Assembly: GCF_043290135.1 (NCBI RefSeq)
Contig: NC_134709.1
Coordinates: 108,270,145 to 108,334,144 of the forward strand
Length of the DNA stretch: 64,000 bases
Source: Rhipicephalus microplus
Lineage: Eukaryota; Arthropoda; Arachnida; Ixodida; Ixodidae
Reading direction: 5' to 3'
In this document: positions 10,700 through 23,257 of the stretch, piece after piece
Layout of the letters: each line of letters begins with the position of its first letter
Position numbering within the stretch: position 1 is the first letter of the stretch
Notes under the pieces: generated by a model
Told to the model about the DNA's origin: nothing
The model's database searches: none
The model's input: the letters and a program-made list of their open reading frames with translations, nothing else
Position numbers and translations under genes: made by a program

Positions 10700-11222
10700 A
10701 TAAAGATATTCGTTTTGAGTGAGCGTTCGAAATAACGACCCCTCGCACCATAGTGCGATGCGTTTAGCTGCTCAGCCACTATGCATGCAGCCTATAGCTT
10801 ATTATCAACAAGCTATGCATATATACGATTTGGCGTTGGTGGTGGCACGCTCATCTCGTTCTTCAGCGGCTTGTCAGGCGACCGGCAAGGTTGTTTCACC
10901 TCACGGGTGAACTTTCCGTGTTCTCTCACGCCACATGCATGGGCATAGAAGCCGGCGTGCGTCTGCACTCAGGTTTTTGTTGAAGCATGGTTTAGGTGTC
11001 TACCGAGAAGCGAAGCAAGGCAAGCGAAGGGGGAGGCGATACGAAGACGGTCCGATTAAGCTGTCGCGTTTTTCTATTAGAAGCGAAGCTCAAGCGCCCT
11101 TCATATTTTCCAGATTTCTCGCTCACAGTCAGTGCCAATGACGCCGAAAGCGCATCTTCGGCGACATGGACATCTATCAGAACGGTGTTAGAGCGTGTCA
11201 CTTCAAGCTCTTCTCGACGTAC

Positions 11223-11366
11223 CTGGACGAATTCCCGGAGCTTCGTCGCTACCTTGGTTAGGCTCATCTTAAAGTGCCATTCCCGTGCGTCGTCGTCCTG
11301 TCCGTCTAGAACCGGTAGGGAAGCCACCATCGACACCGCCAGCAGTGGCAACAGCAGCGGCCACAT
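11223..11366 (-). CDS. SMPD1-like: Acid sphingomyelinase-like (SMPD1-type), coding exon 1 (signal peptide)
   Basis: 144 nt, 48 codons from ATG at 11366 to the donor GTCCAG then GTACGT at 11223/11222, ending in phase 0, which fits exon 2. The N-terminus MWPLLLPLLAVSMVASLP is a typical signal peptide, followed by an acidic DGQDDDARE and an amphipathic segment. Secretory targeting is what an acid sphingomyelinase needs. A possible acceptor (tcttttcccag) lies at 11385, 18 nt upstream of the ATG, so a non-coding exon may precede it. An in-frame ATG at 11408 would add 14 residues if that intron is not spliced. The link to exon 2 is inferred from phase, order and function, because 7 kb of intron separates them. 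The frame also stays open past the donor to 10992, so a longer exon cannot be excluded. Confidence 0.6.
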
Positions 11367-11408
11367 CGTGATCCTCGTGATGTCCTGGGAAAAGACACGG
11401 AGTAACAT

Positions 11409-12636
11409 TTTTCTTTTCAGAAAGCGTGGTTCTCAGTACACTTATTTATTGTGGAGCGGTTGTTACCTGAGGAACAAAATCACAGAGGGTAAATGTTTTA
11501 AAAATCATTTCGTTTCCATATACCCAAACACTGGTATGATTGCGACGGATGCCGTGTTGATGAGATCCGTAAATTTTTCCCACTTGTGCTTTTTTTTATG
11601 TGCACATAAATCTACTCACATTGGTCTCTAACGTTTCGTGTTTATAGAAACGCTCCAGACCGGGTGGAATTCAATTCCCTGACCTTCACGTTAGCATTCA
11701 AGCACAAAGTTGACTAGACCGCAGCGGTCATTTAAGGGGCCATAATTGAGTCACTAGATCAGTTAGTGAATGTCGAACTTATAGTTAAAATCTAAACTAA
11801 AATTGAAACCCTGCGAATAAAATATAAACACTCGCAGTACAACGACAGCGGTGAGCAGGACCATTCGCTGTCGAGGGTCTGATGCGCTGATCGAATGGGT
11901 CGGCAATTTTGAACATGAGTGAGGGTACAGTCGGTGCGATCGCTAGTGGTCGCGTGCAGTCCACAGCAGACCATCTCGTTTAGCTCGTCCTGCGTGCAAT
12001 CTGATTAAAGGAACCGATAACATTCTAAAATGATTTGTTACAATCAGCCGAACACTTACGGCGTTAAATATATTCAGAAAATTTTTGTATCGACTATGTA
12101 GCTCCATTTTATAGCGTATGAGTGCACAGGATTCTCTGCATTAGAAGCAGGTGGGGTAAGAAGTATACTGCAGCAGCTGTTACTTTTTGAGGCCTTAACG
12201 AACTGAACACACATAACGCAAAGAGTTACGATTGTAGTGGAGGGGAAGGGCCACAATGCTTTTGTCTGCCCCCCCTCCCCGTGGGCACGCCTATGCTGGG
12301 TAGATATACTGTCAGAGAATGAGTTTAAGTAAGACAATATTTATTTATTTATTTCATATATATGCTAAACTGTGGACTCAACCTCGAAGAAAAATTGGCT
12401 GGCCCATAAGTACGAAAGCGAAATAGCGAAGAAAAAACAAATTGCGGCAGATACACACTGATGGCGCGAACACTGATGGTGTGGTGGATCTCAGGGCGGT
12501 GTCCCACCTCCTCCCGCTCGCCTCGCTGCGTGCCGTAGTGTGCAAGACCGCTACTCTTCAACTTGACGACTCCTTTTTCTCTCCTTCTCCGCTTAACGAA
12601 CCACCTTTACATTTTCTTCAACATCACAATTATTTT
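11409..12636. other. No recognised feature
   Basis: Sequence upstream of the SMPD1-like start. It may contain the promoter or a 5' non-coding exon, but I see no decisive signal. Confidence 0.4.
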
Positions 12637-14460
12637 ACTTTTATTTATTTATTTTATTTTATTTGGCAATACTGTCAATTCTAATGCGAGAGTCCTTACA
12701 AACAGGGTAACATAACAAAGTAATGAAGTAAGAAGAACATCATTAGCAAATGCACAAATACAGGTTAGATAAAGATCAAACGCTGCACTTGTACAGATTG
12801 GCATCCAAGGTCTGTTTTGATTTCGACAAATCGTTCTGGTCAACAAAACTCACCAGCAATTCATTCCACATTTCAATTCTACTAGGAAAAAGGGAGTATT
12901 TGAGTCTATTCATACGAGTGTTGTACGCTTGAATGGCCCTGTTGTGGTCGCTTCTTGAGCTCTTTTCACCTGGCGGCAGTGTGTAGACTTCTTTGCTAAT
13001 ATTTATTAGGCCGTTTAGAATTTGAAATAATACTTTCAATTTTTCTCCCTGCACGTTTCTAACAAATGGAGGAAAAAAGAATGGAGCATTTTTGTAACTG
13101 ATTCCGTCCTTCGATACCTGGAGCATACAAATCGCACCTCGTACCTTTGAATTTTCATATTTGTTTCTTTAAATAATATCGACGAGGGCTCCATACCACC
13201 GACACGTACTCAAGAGCTGGCCTTATAAAGGTTTTATATAAGCAGAAAGTTTCACATCGGCTCCTGCACCTTCTAGTTTTTTTCGTAGTAAACATAGCCT
13301 CCCATATCCCTTTGAAGAAACATTGTTAATGTGTACGTTCCAAGATAAATTTCCATCGTCGTTAATCCTAGGTATTTAAATTGAGTAGCATTTACTAAAC
13401 ACTTGTCTCCGATGATATATGAAAATAAAAGGCGGCTCTTCTTTGTTTTATATGTGTGTATGTCGATTTAAAATTTTTAATTTTTATATTCCATTTTCTT
13501 ACACCATTTGCTCAACGCCTGTGAATATCTGTTAATTCCAACTCGATCCTCTTTGTTTCTTACAGTGGAATAAAATAAAAAGTCATCGGCGAACAGTTTG
13601 AGTTACACACCTGCTCCATAACAGCAGAAATGTCATTAATGTACATCAAAAACAAGAGTTCTCCGAGAACAGATACCTGCGGGACTGCTGAGAGCACTGA
13701 CAGTGAGACAGAGACATGTCCATTGACTCTTACCTGCTGCTTGCGATTAGTCAAGTACGCCTTAATTTACTTTATAACAGTATCATTAGGTCCGAATGTT
13801 TCCAGCTTGTAAATTAGTTTACTGTGTGGCACCTTATCGAAGGTTTTGGCAAAATCTATGGCTATTACATCAATCTGCTCCCTGGTATCAATTGCCTTAG
13901 CGAAATCGTGAACCGTCTGTATGAGTTGTGTGATAGTTGAGAGGCCCGTTCTGAAGCCATGGTGGTGGGGGTAAAGTAAAAAGTTGTTTTCTAAGTAACA
14001 AATGATATGCTTAGCTATTATATGTTCTAAAGCAACTGGATCGAAATCTCATCTGGTCCGTTTGCTTTCTTCGAATCTAAATTTATTAGAAGTTCAAATA
14101 TGCCCTCCTGGGTGATTTCGACGTCATCCGTGTGGCTACGAGTGGTGCATTCCGAACTTACGTCGATGTCGGTATCGTTCGTGGCGAGTACGGTTGGAGA
14201 GAAACATTGAAATGATGTGCAATATCTTTTTTTTTGTTTATCAGTACTTCATGATCTTCTATTATTTCTTGTACCTCTTCCTTTCTCTCACCGAAGTATC
14301 GCCAAAACCTTTGCGGTGACGTTCTAAAGAAGTGGCTGAGCGTGTCACCAAAGAACTTTTCTAGAACTGTTCAGTGCTTGCTTTAACACTGCTTGAAGTC
14401 GAGAAACATGGGCACAGTTGTTTTTCTGTTTCCGCAGTCTTCTAATTTTTCTTTTTTTTT
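12637..14460 (-). mobile_element. CR1/Jockey-like non-LTR retrotransposon, frameshifted
   Basis: On the minus strand, from 14.4 kb downward: a segment reading SHFFRTSPQRFWRYFGE, then KKANGPDEIS (RT fingers), then SAVPQVSVLGELLFLMYIND (the GVPQGSVLGPLLFLLYIND box with G changed to A and V), then the C-terminal TRMNRLKYSLFPSRIEMWNE, typical of CR1-like polymerases. The 3' end is an A-rich TAAA-type tail (complement of 12637-12665). Several frame changes and stops make it inactive. Upstream endonuclease not seen. Confidence 0.85.
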
Positions 14461-14598
14461 TTGTGAATCATACCCCTTCTTATCAAGGGGCTAGTCAGGA
14501 GTGTACCACACTCACCGCTATGGCTGTAGGTGGCGCTGACTGCCACACTCACGTTTAAAATTCACATATAAACCGAATAAAGTGGCTGGGGGAATAGA
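14461..14598. other. Spacer, no feature recognised
   Basis: Short stretch between LINE and SINE containing tagtcaggagtgtaccacac. Confidence 0.3.
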
Positions 14599-14765
14599 GG
14601 CCGTGATCGCTCAGTGGTAGGGCATTGAACGCGTTATACGAAGGTCGTAGGCTTGATTCCCGCTCACGGCAAGTTATTTTTCACCCACTTTTCTTTCTTC
14701 TTATTAACATTACATTTGTTCTAATAACTTCCCCTACACATTCCTTGGCATTATGGCCTGTAAGA

Positions 14766-14766
<1 letters not shown>
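14599..14766 (+). mobile_element. tRNA-derived SINE (non-Ruka)
   Basis: The head has a perfect 7-bp acceptor-like pairing, GCCGTGA with TCACGGC, a D-arm CGCTCAGTGGTAGGGC and a B-box GGCTTGATTCCC. A T-rich body runs to CATTATGGCCTGTAAGATCT and then the AT array. The anticodon arm does not fold cleanly and there is a SINE body, so I call it a SINE and not a tRNA gene. Confidence 0.7.
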
Positions 14767-16070
<1,304 letters not shown>

Positions 16071-18180
16071 ATCATCATCATCATCAGCCTCACTACGTCC
16101 ACTGCAGGACAAAGGCCTCTCCGATCTTCCGCCAGTCAACTCGGTCCTGTGCTTGCTGCTGCCAGTTTATATCCGCAAACTTCTTAATCTCATTTGCCCA
16201 GCTTACCTACTGTTTCCGCCTAACCAGCTTGCCTTCTCTGGGAATCCAGCTAGTTACCCTTAATAACCAGCGGTTATCCTGTCTACGCGCTACATGGCCG
16301 GCCCATGTCAATTTCTTATTCTTGATTTCAACTAGGATATCTTTAAACCCGGTTTGTTCCTTGATCCACTCTGCTCCCTTCTTGTCTTTTAAGGCTACAC
16401 CTAACGTTTCATTTTTCATTCATCACGGCGTCATCCTCAATTTAAGCTGAATCTTCTTTGTAAGTTTCCAGGTTTCTGCTCCCTAGCTAAATACCGGCGA
16501 GATGCAACAGTTCTATATTCCTTTTGAGGGATAGTGGTAATCTACCTGTCATGATTTGAGAGTGCTTTCCAATTGTGTTCCACCCCATTCTGATTTTTCT
16601 AGTTACTTCAATCTCGTGGTGTGGCTCCATGGTTATTACATTTCTTAAGTAGACATAGCCTTTTATAACTTCAAGTGCACTATGACCTATCTCGAAGCGC
16701 TGTTCTCTTCCGAGGTTGTTTTACATTACTTTCGTTTTCTGCAGATTAATTTTAAGACCTACCTTGCTGCTCTCTTTGTCTAACTCCATAATCATGGGTT
16801 GCGATTTGTCACCTCAGTTACTCAGCAATTCAATGTCATCGGCAAATAGCAGGTTTCTAATGTACTCTCCATTAACTCTTATCTCTAAATTTTTCCATTC
16901 TAGGCCTCTAAAAACCTCCTGTAAGCACACGGTAAATAGCATTGGGGAGATTTTGTCCCCCTGCCTTATACCCTTCTTGAATACTATCCTGGTTGATTTG
17001 ATTGATAAGTGGGATTTAACGTCAAAAAATTTCCAAATGATCATGAGAGACGCCATTGTGAAGGGCTCCGGAAATTTCGACCACCTTGGGTATTTAACGT
17101 GCACCCAAATCTGAGCACACTGGCCTACAGCATTTTCGCCTCCTTCGAAAATGCAGCCAGCGCAGCCGGGATTCAATCCCATGACTGCGGGTCAGCAGGT
17201 GAGTACCTTAGCCACTGGACCACTGCGGCGAGGTGATTGGTATTCTGCTGCTTTTTTATGAAGCACTATGATAGCAGTTGATCCCCTATATATTTCTTCC
17301 CAGATGTTTGTATATGCTTCGTCGACGCCCCGTTTCCTTGGTGTCTGCATGACTGTTGATATTTTACTGGATCAAACACCTTCTCGCAATCTACGAAGGG
17401 TATTTATAGTGGTTGGCTGTATTCTGACCATTTCCCGATTTCTTATTGATATTATGAATGTGGTCGATTGCTGAGTAGCCTGTTCGAAATCCTGCTTGTT
17501 CCATTGGTTGATTGAATTCTGATGTTGTTTAATTCTGTTAGCAATTACCTTTGTAAATAGCTTGTATACGATGGAGAGCAAGCTGATCGGCCTGTAATTC
17601 GTCAAGTCCTTGTCATCTTCTTTCCTATGTATTAGGATGATGTAGCATTCTTCCAAGATTCTGGTACTTTTCCCGCCAGGAGACACCTCGTAAACAGGGT
17701 GGCTAGTTTTTCTTAACACAATCTCTCCTCCATCTTTCAGCAGATCTGATGTCACCTGATCCTCACCAGCAGCTTTTCCTCTATGCATGCTCTCCAAGGC
17801 TTTTTTTACTTCTTCTATCATTACTGGTGGGGTGTCATGTGCATTATTGGTAGTTCTTATATTAAGGTCACGGTTGTCTTGGCTACTGTACAACTCTGTA
17901 AAACTACAGAGTTGTGAGAAACTACGCGGTTGTTTCGGCTACTCCGTAAAACTCCTCCGCTATTATAACTATCCTATTCATATTGGTAGTTATGTTGTCT
18001 TCCTTGTCCTTTAGTGCATGCATCCAATTTTCACTTATCCTCAGTCTACTCTTCACTGCTTTGGCGCTTCCTCCGTTCTTCAGAGCGCGTTTAATTCTCT
18101 ACATGGTATACCTTCTTACAATGGATACATTACGCTTATAAACCAAATTGGTAAGCTCTACCAACTCTACTTCGTAGAGC
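16071..18180 (-). mobile_element. RTE non-LTR retrotransposon, copy B, interrupted by a Ruka SINE
   Basis: Minus-strand RTE copy. The 3' end (complement of catcatcatcagcc at 16071) matches copy A's tail. Conserved pieces include KKLTWAGHVARRQDNRW, LLFADDIELLSN, KAAGEDQVTSDLLK and LTNYRPISLLSIVYKLFTKV. The RT is cut by a Ruka SINE at 16993-17232. The N-terminal side continues to about 18180, with stops (for example KNGGSAKAVKSRLRISENW followed by frame changes). It contains more of the 5' part of RT than copy A. Confidence 0.9.
16993..17232 (-). mobile_element. Ruka SINE nested in RTE copy B
   Basis: Inverted Ruka: tail complement ttgatttgattgataagtgg, body, then B-box complement gggattcaatccc and the tRNA-like head ending gaccactgcggcga. 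It falls inside the RTE codons for NRIPIKKG. Flanks GAATACTATCCTG and GATTGGTATTCTG look like a decayed 13-bp target duplication (9 of 13 match). Confidence 0.88.
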
Positions 18181-18960
18181 CTCCAATGGTGCAGTCATGT
18201 AAATCACACTCTTATAACCACCTTTACTATCCGCCGTATTCAGAAAGGCTCCTTTACTTGAACTTGACTTTCCACCGCCTTTAGTGCAGAGCGCTTGAAA
18301 CGCGCTTGTGCTGCATTGAAGCCGGTGGCAAGTCAAGTGAAAAAACGTTTCTCACTATGGTTGTAAAACAATACCATTCACGAGCTAGCTCTCTAAAAAA
18401 CACTGAAATGTCGATTCGCTGGATAATATTTCTTGCAGAACAAAATCTCCTTGGAAAAAACTGTTTTACCTTGTACCATGGACAGTCATGGCGTAGCCTC
18501 GTCCTGTTGTGCTCACTTAGACGCATACTTTTGCGATTACAAATTTCTGTTCATCAACTGGCAACTTTTTGTACTTGCTCCATGATCTGCCACAACAGCG
18601 GTGATGAAGTTCAACCTTTCGGGCCATCGCAAGCTCACGCTGTGCGAGAAACGTGTCAACAAACCGTCACTCCGCATTCCGCTGTTGCCATATTGCCTTT
18701 CACAAAAATTCCTCTGACCGTTAATTGAACTCCTTCCTTATATTACCCATCACGGCCGCCCATACTGCCGGAACTCGGGCTAGCCAAGTGTCTAGACCAC
18801 AATTACTATGCTTCATAACTTGAGAGATGTGCAGCCTACAGAACATGAGATCCTTTGAAGCAATCATTGAATTGGTACAAAGTGTTTCGGCGAACACATA
18901 CGCGTATGACCAATGTGCAAAGGGAAGCTCGTACTACGCTACAAGTTACAGCATCCTTCT
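18181..18960. other. No recognised feature
   Basis: A 140-codon ORF at 18306-18728 shows no motif I know. Probably unclassified repeat DNA. Confidence 0.35.
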
Positions 18961-19050
18961 ATTAAATGCGAAGCATTTCTTAGCTAAATAACTTCAGCGA
19001 CTTAAGCGTATCTATCTATCTATCCACCTACGTCTTTGAAGTACCATTTA

Positions 19051-19305
19051 TTGATTGATTGATTGATATGTGGGGTTTAACATCTCAAAACCACCATATG
19101 ATTATGAGAGACGCCGTAGTGGAGGGCTCCGGAAATTTCGACCATTAGGGGTTCTTTAACATGCACCCAAATCTGAGCACACGGGCCTACAACATTTCCG
19201 CCTCCATCGAAAATGTGAAAATGCAGCCGCCGCAGCCGGGATTCTATCCCGCGAACTGCGGGTCAGCAGCCGAGTACCTTAGCCACTAGACCACCGCGGC
19301 GGGGC
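19051..19305 (-). mobile_element. Ruka SINE inside the 144-bp-unit repeat
   Basis: Inverted full-length Ruka from ttgattgattgattgatatg to ccaccgcggcggggc. No convincing target duplication found. Confidence 0.92.
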
Positions 19306-19675
19306 CTTCTAACTATACTGGCCGTTTCGATGATGGCATCGATACCAAAATTGCTATGGAATAACATCACTGCATAACAAGCATCAGTGACTAATCATAA
19401 CATGAAAATCATCACATGAATGTCATTAAAGTCATGATTTACATTGCATGGTATTGGTACTCTTGCGGTGGTTTTGTTCACATGATATATTGCAAAACTG
19501 GTATGGTAGTACATGACTGCACGGTGAACATAAGTGACAATCCGTAACGTGGAAATCACGACATGCATGTTATGTAAGTCATGACTACACGTCATATGGG
19601 ACGTGAATGAATGACAGAGGTATAAGACTGGTGCAAACATGATAATCATGAGATGCGTGCCATGTAAAAGCATGC

Positions 19676-19930
19676 CATTGTAGACATAAAAAGACGAGAC
19701 GCCTACCAAGAGGGTGTCAAAAAATGTAAAAAGACGTTTCGGCTTCCACACGGAAGCCTTGTTCACTAAGCTTAGAAGCCGAAGCTACCAACTTAAATCA
19801 AGTAAATAATCGCTTGAGGCATCTTGCATACGTCAGAGGTAGATTGCCGGCGTTGCGGTTAAGCGTTTGTATCTACATTACTTCCCGACCAGACGAGATT
19901 TTGTCCCATTCGCGACTTCACTTCATGTAA
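19676..19930 (-). mobile_element. Penelope-like element 3' tail fragment
   Basis: The complement contains GAACAAGGCTTCCGTGTGGA followed by AGCCGAAACGTCT, the hairpin plus GAAACGTC ending typical of Penelope-like 3' regions. The 60.6-kb element has an equivalent CTGAGGAAGGGACC ... GGTCTCGAAACGTC. No coding sequence retained. Confidence 0.5.
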
Positions 19931-20335
19931 TAACATGACTACATGCCACGCTCATGATGCGCTTGCGGCCGTTTCGCTAGCTTAATCTAGACCAAATTTA
20001 ATATCATGTGACGTGAATAGACGGCGAAAGTAAATGACACGCTCAAACGTGATAATCACGATATGCGTGTCATGTGAAGCATGACTACACGCTACGCTCA
20101 TAGCGTGCTCGCGGCAGTTTCGCTAGCTTCACATACACCAAATCTGGTATCACGTGACGTGCATAGACGACGAAAGTAAATGACACTTCCAAACATAAAA
20201 ACCATGACATGGAAGTCGTGTACGGCATAATTTACGTCAGCCTCCTAACGTTGGGATGATTTTAATGTGACGTCAACCTTCCTCATTCGTGCTTCGCATA
20301 TCGTCGATTCCCACTGCACGTGGGATCTGCCCCCC

Positions 20336-22472
20336 CCCCACCCCCCTTTTTTTTCGCCATTTTCTCAACTGGTCCGCGACCTTGCACAAAAACATGTGGT
20401 TGTTTTTGCAGCGAAACCGTTATATGGCTAGAAAAAATGAAAAACCGTCCGGGAGCGGTGTCACGGGCGGTCTCCATTGGCTGTGTTGTCAGTTACGTTG
20501 TCGCGTTGTCGTACCAAAGCACCGCGCCATTGGCTGCTTGTGAGTGACGTCGTTTATCCCGTCGCAGCCATGACATCAAGCACGCGAGTATCAGTTTCTT
20601 TTAAAAACCTTTCACATGGATATGCCACCGACAACTCAAGAAGAGTGCCGACAGTGAAATCGTGCGAGAGTTAGTATTTCCTGGTCCGATGGTGCAGTCC
20701 GGGCACAAAAACAGGCCCAGGAGGCCGAGTGATAGCAGCAACTGTGGACCAATGATCTGGCAGCCTTTCAAGTCGCACTGAATTGCGAACGGAAATTCAA
20801 GTGTCAGTGGCGGGCGCTTACTGCAAAACATGCTTTCGAATTATCTTGCGATGTCAAACACTTGCTACAACACGGCGTCAAAGTGGCAGCGCGTTCGGCT
20901 GGGTGAACGCCCGCTTTTGGCGGGAGTTTCTCCAGCGGCACTTTGGCTTCGGCTGCCGTGCGTGTGGCTGCCTATATTCGACAACACATTGTGAAACGTA
21001 TTTCACCTCTCATTACACTCCTCTATGACCGTGATCATGCGATGCAAAACGTGTTGCATGTGGAATAAACACTCGGGTAAAACCACGCCAAACATGTGTC
21101 TGACATCTTTAAGAAGCACGAACATGTAACCAATAATTGAACTAACAATTGGGAAAAACTTCGGTGCCACGTTGGGTTGAACCTACTGCTAAACACCGGG
21201 GCCGCACATTTCAGCTTCAGCTGCAGCTTTAACCATTCGTACGAAGTGCTTAGGCCATGATATTTTTTTATCTAATATCTCTTTTGTTCAGCTGTAGAAT
21301 GCGCAAACTAACGAAAACATAAACCAGGCACAAAGACGGCGCTTGTCCTTGTGTTTGGTCGATATGCTTATTTTGCTCAGTTTAAAACTTGTGTGAAGGG
21401 GCAGCCTCAGTCCTGCATGTCCTTTGAAACTACGTTCTTCAGTTATGCATAATAAAGACAACATTAAATCATAGATTGGGCATTCTGACGGGTGTACATC
21501 AGCTCTTGTCTGTTCTTTTTGTGCTTTGGAGTTCCCGTGCATTACAAATATGGCGCGCTACACACTTGTCTGAGCGGGAAAGCTGTTTAGTGCTATCCAA
21601 CAGGAACATTCGAAACTTCCAATACCGAGTTGAATACCGAATACTGTGAGTTTTATAGATCATAGAGGAATTGCGAAAAGCAATCTTCTATCCAGTCTAT
21701 TCGGTAACAAAAACATGTTCCCATTATTTTATGGGTCAAACTCTATCATCTGGTTTCACATCGCCTGATAACCTCGGAACTGAAAATGTGATTGAAGAAC
21801 GATCCCACTTCGCGTATAATGGGAATTAAAGGTAGATAAAAAATTGTCCCACCAACTCGAAGGAAATCATGAGGAAATGCTAGTGCATTTCTTGCGTTGA
21901 GAGTACATGGCGTAGTAATTTTAATGCCGTAAATTGATGACAAGTCGAGGATCTGTACCGTAACCACTTATTTACACATTCATTAGCCAGCGAATGGGCG
22001 AGAGTGATGCGCGCTCTTCACTCCATTATTATATACGTACGAGTGAGCGGACGGGAGAATGGGCGCATGGAGGAGAGAGAGCGAACAGTGAGAGAAAAAG
22101 CGATGAAAAACTTCACCTACTCTCTCCTACACTCTCTCCACATGCGTGGCACCACATGCGCGACATGGCGTGTGAAGGCGCACGCGCATGCGTGCGCCTT
22201 TACACGCCAGAGCGCGCTCTTCCTCTCCACTGCCCCTCCGCTACTTCACTTATACCACCTGCCCCAGTTCCTACGTTCACAGCTGTTGCTATGGGAGAGG
22301 GAGTGAGGGTGGAAAGATAACACTCGCCACCACGTGAACACCGACAGACGCCTGACATGCACTGACTAAGAAATGCATTCGCGTTAAAGAAAAACAGCAA
22401 GTTGCGGAGTGCAGTCCTCGTTGCAAAAGCTAAAATTGACACGACAGCACTGCACATGTTTTGAAGGAAGGC
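20336..22472. other. No gene recognised; CCAAT-like sites and one palindrome
   Basis: Two ATTGGC boxes about 55 bp apart (20475 and 20528) and a TGACGTCG site near 20545 look promoter-like, but I find no dependable downstream exon. At 22173-22198 there is a near-perfect 26-base palindrome (AAGGCGCACGCGCATGCGTG...). Both are weak. Confidence 0.3.
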
Positions 22473-23244
22473 GCCCCGCCACGTTGGTCTAGTAGCTAAG
22501 GTACTAGGCTGCTTACCCGTACGTCGCGGGATTGAATCCTGGCTTTGGCGGCTTTATTTTCGATGGAGGTGAAAATGCTGCACGCCCGTGTACTCAGATT
22601 TGGGTGCACATTTAAAGAGAGGCTGAAGCACTTTTCTAAAAAATGACTTAGGAGCGTATAATCACAGCTGGATCCTTGCTAAATTAAGAAAAGCAATGTG
22701 AGAGTTCTGAAGAGTGAACATCAATAGCACTTTTCGGTGAAAAAAACAGTGGCGGTAGCCGCCGGGCATCTTGAGACGCCGAGCGAACACGGTGACGTCA
22801 TTCTCGGTATATGACGCGTCATCTGCAACAGCAGCACTGCTGAGATGTAGCCTCTTCAATTAGTTCCGGCAATGGCACGTCATGTGTTAGTCACGAAGGT
22901 CGTGGTGGAATATAAGAAAGAACACTTGCTCCGGGCAAGAGGAAACGAAAATGACGTACGTTTCCACGTCCACATTTCAGAGCGCTCGGGGGCGGGGGGA
23001 AGCAAGACAAGCTTTTATTTCGCCTGTTCTAAAGTTCCTGCTGCTAAAACTGCGAAAAAATTATGACATCGTCAACAATAATGACAGCCCTTTCTAAACA
23101 CGAACATTGATTGAATTCTAAAATCCCCTCAGCTTCCTTTTAAGAACACCCGGTGGTCTAAATTTCCGCCGCCCTCCACTACGGCGTCTCTCATAGTCAT
23201 ATGGTGATTTTGGGACATTTAACCCTAGATATCAATCAATCAAC
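22473..23244 (+). mobile_element. Ruka SINE split by a 519-bp insertion
   Basis: The 5' part (22473-22618) runs from the tRNA head to TGGGTGCACATTTAAAGA. The 3' part (23138-23244) resumes at TTTTAAGAACACCCGGTGG and ends ATCAATCAATCAAC. The pair is flanked by a perfect 13-bp duplication TGTTTTGAAGGAA (22458-22470 region and 23245-23257). It was therefore one insertion, later interrupted. Confidence 0.9.
22619..23137. mobile_element. 519-bp MITE inserted in Ruka
   Basis: Begins GAGGCTGAAGCAC and ends CCCCTCAGCTTCC. The ends are imperfect inverted repeats. Flanking TTTAAAGA (22611-22618) and TTTTAAGA (23138-23145) are a likely target duplication, although this sequence also belongs to the SINE body. 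No ORF of note. Confidence 0.7.
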
Positions 23245-23257
23245 TGTTTTGAAGGAA

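Larger units (their letters stand above)
18961..20335 (-). repeat. 144-bp-unit dispersed repeat family, copy 1 (inverted)
   Basis: Minus-strand copy of the family seen at 48.6-49.5 and 50.9-52.1 kb. One edge, gcgaagcatttcttagc plus a short CTAT run at about 19011, matches the complement of the right edge at 52090-52140. The other edge, gtgcttcgcatatcgtcgat (20291), matches the complement near 48610. Internal units share catgactacatgccacgctc and ggccgtttcgctagc. It is interrupted by a Ruka (19051-19305) and a Penelope-like tail (about 19676-19930). Confidence 0.75.

Noticed and set aside
14599..14675. tRNA gene
   Set aside because: The acceptor stem pairs well but the anticodon arm does not, and a SINE body follows.
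20470..20560. Promoter with two ATTGGC boxes and TGACGTCG
   Set aside because: No exon with a convincing protein or splice donor follows, so it is mentioned only as a weak signal.
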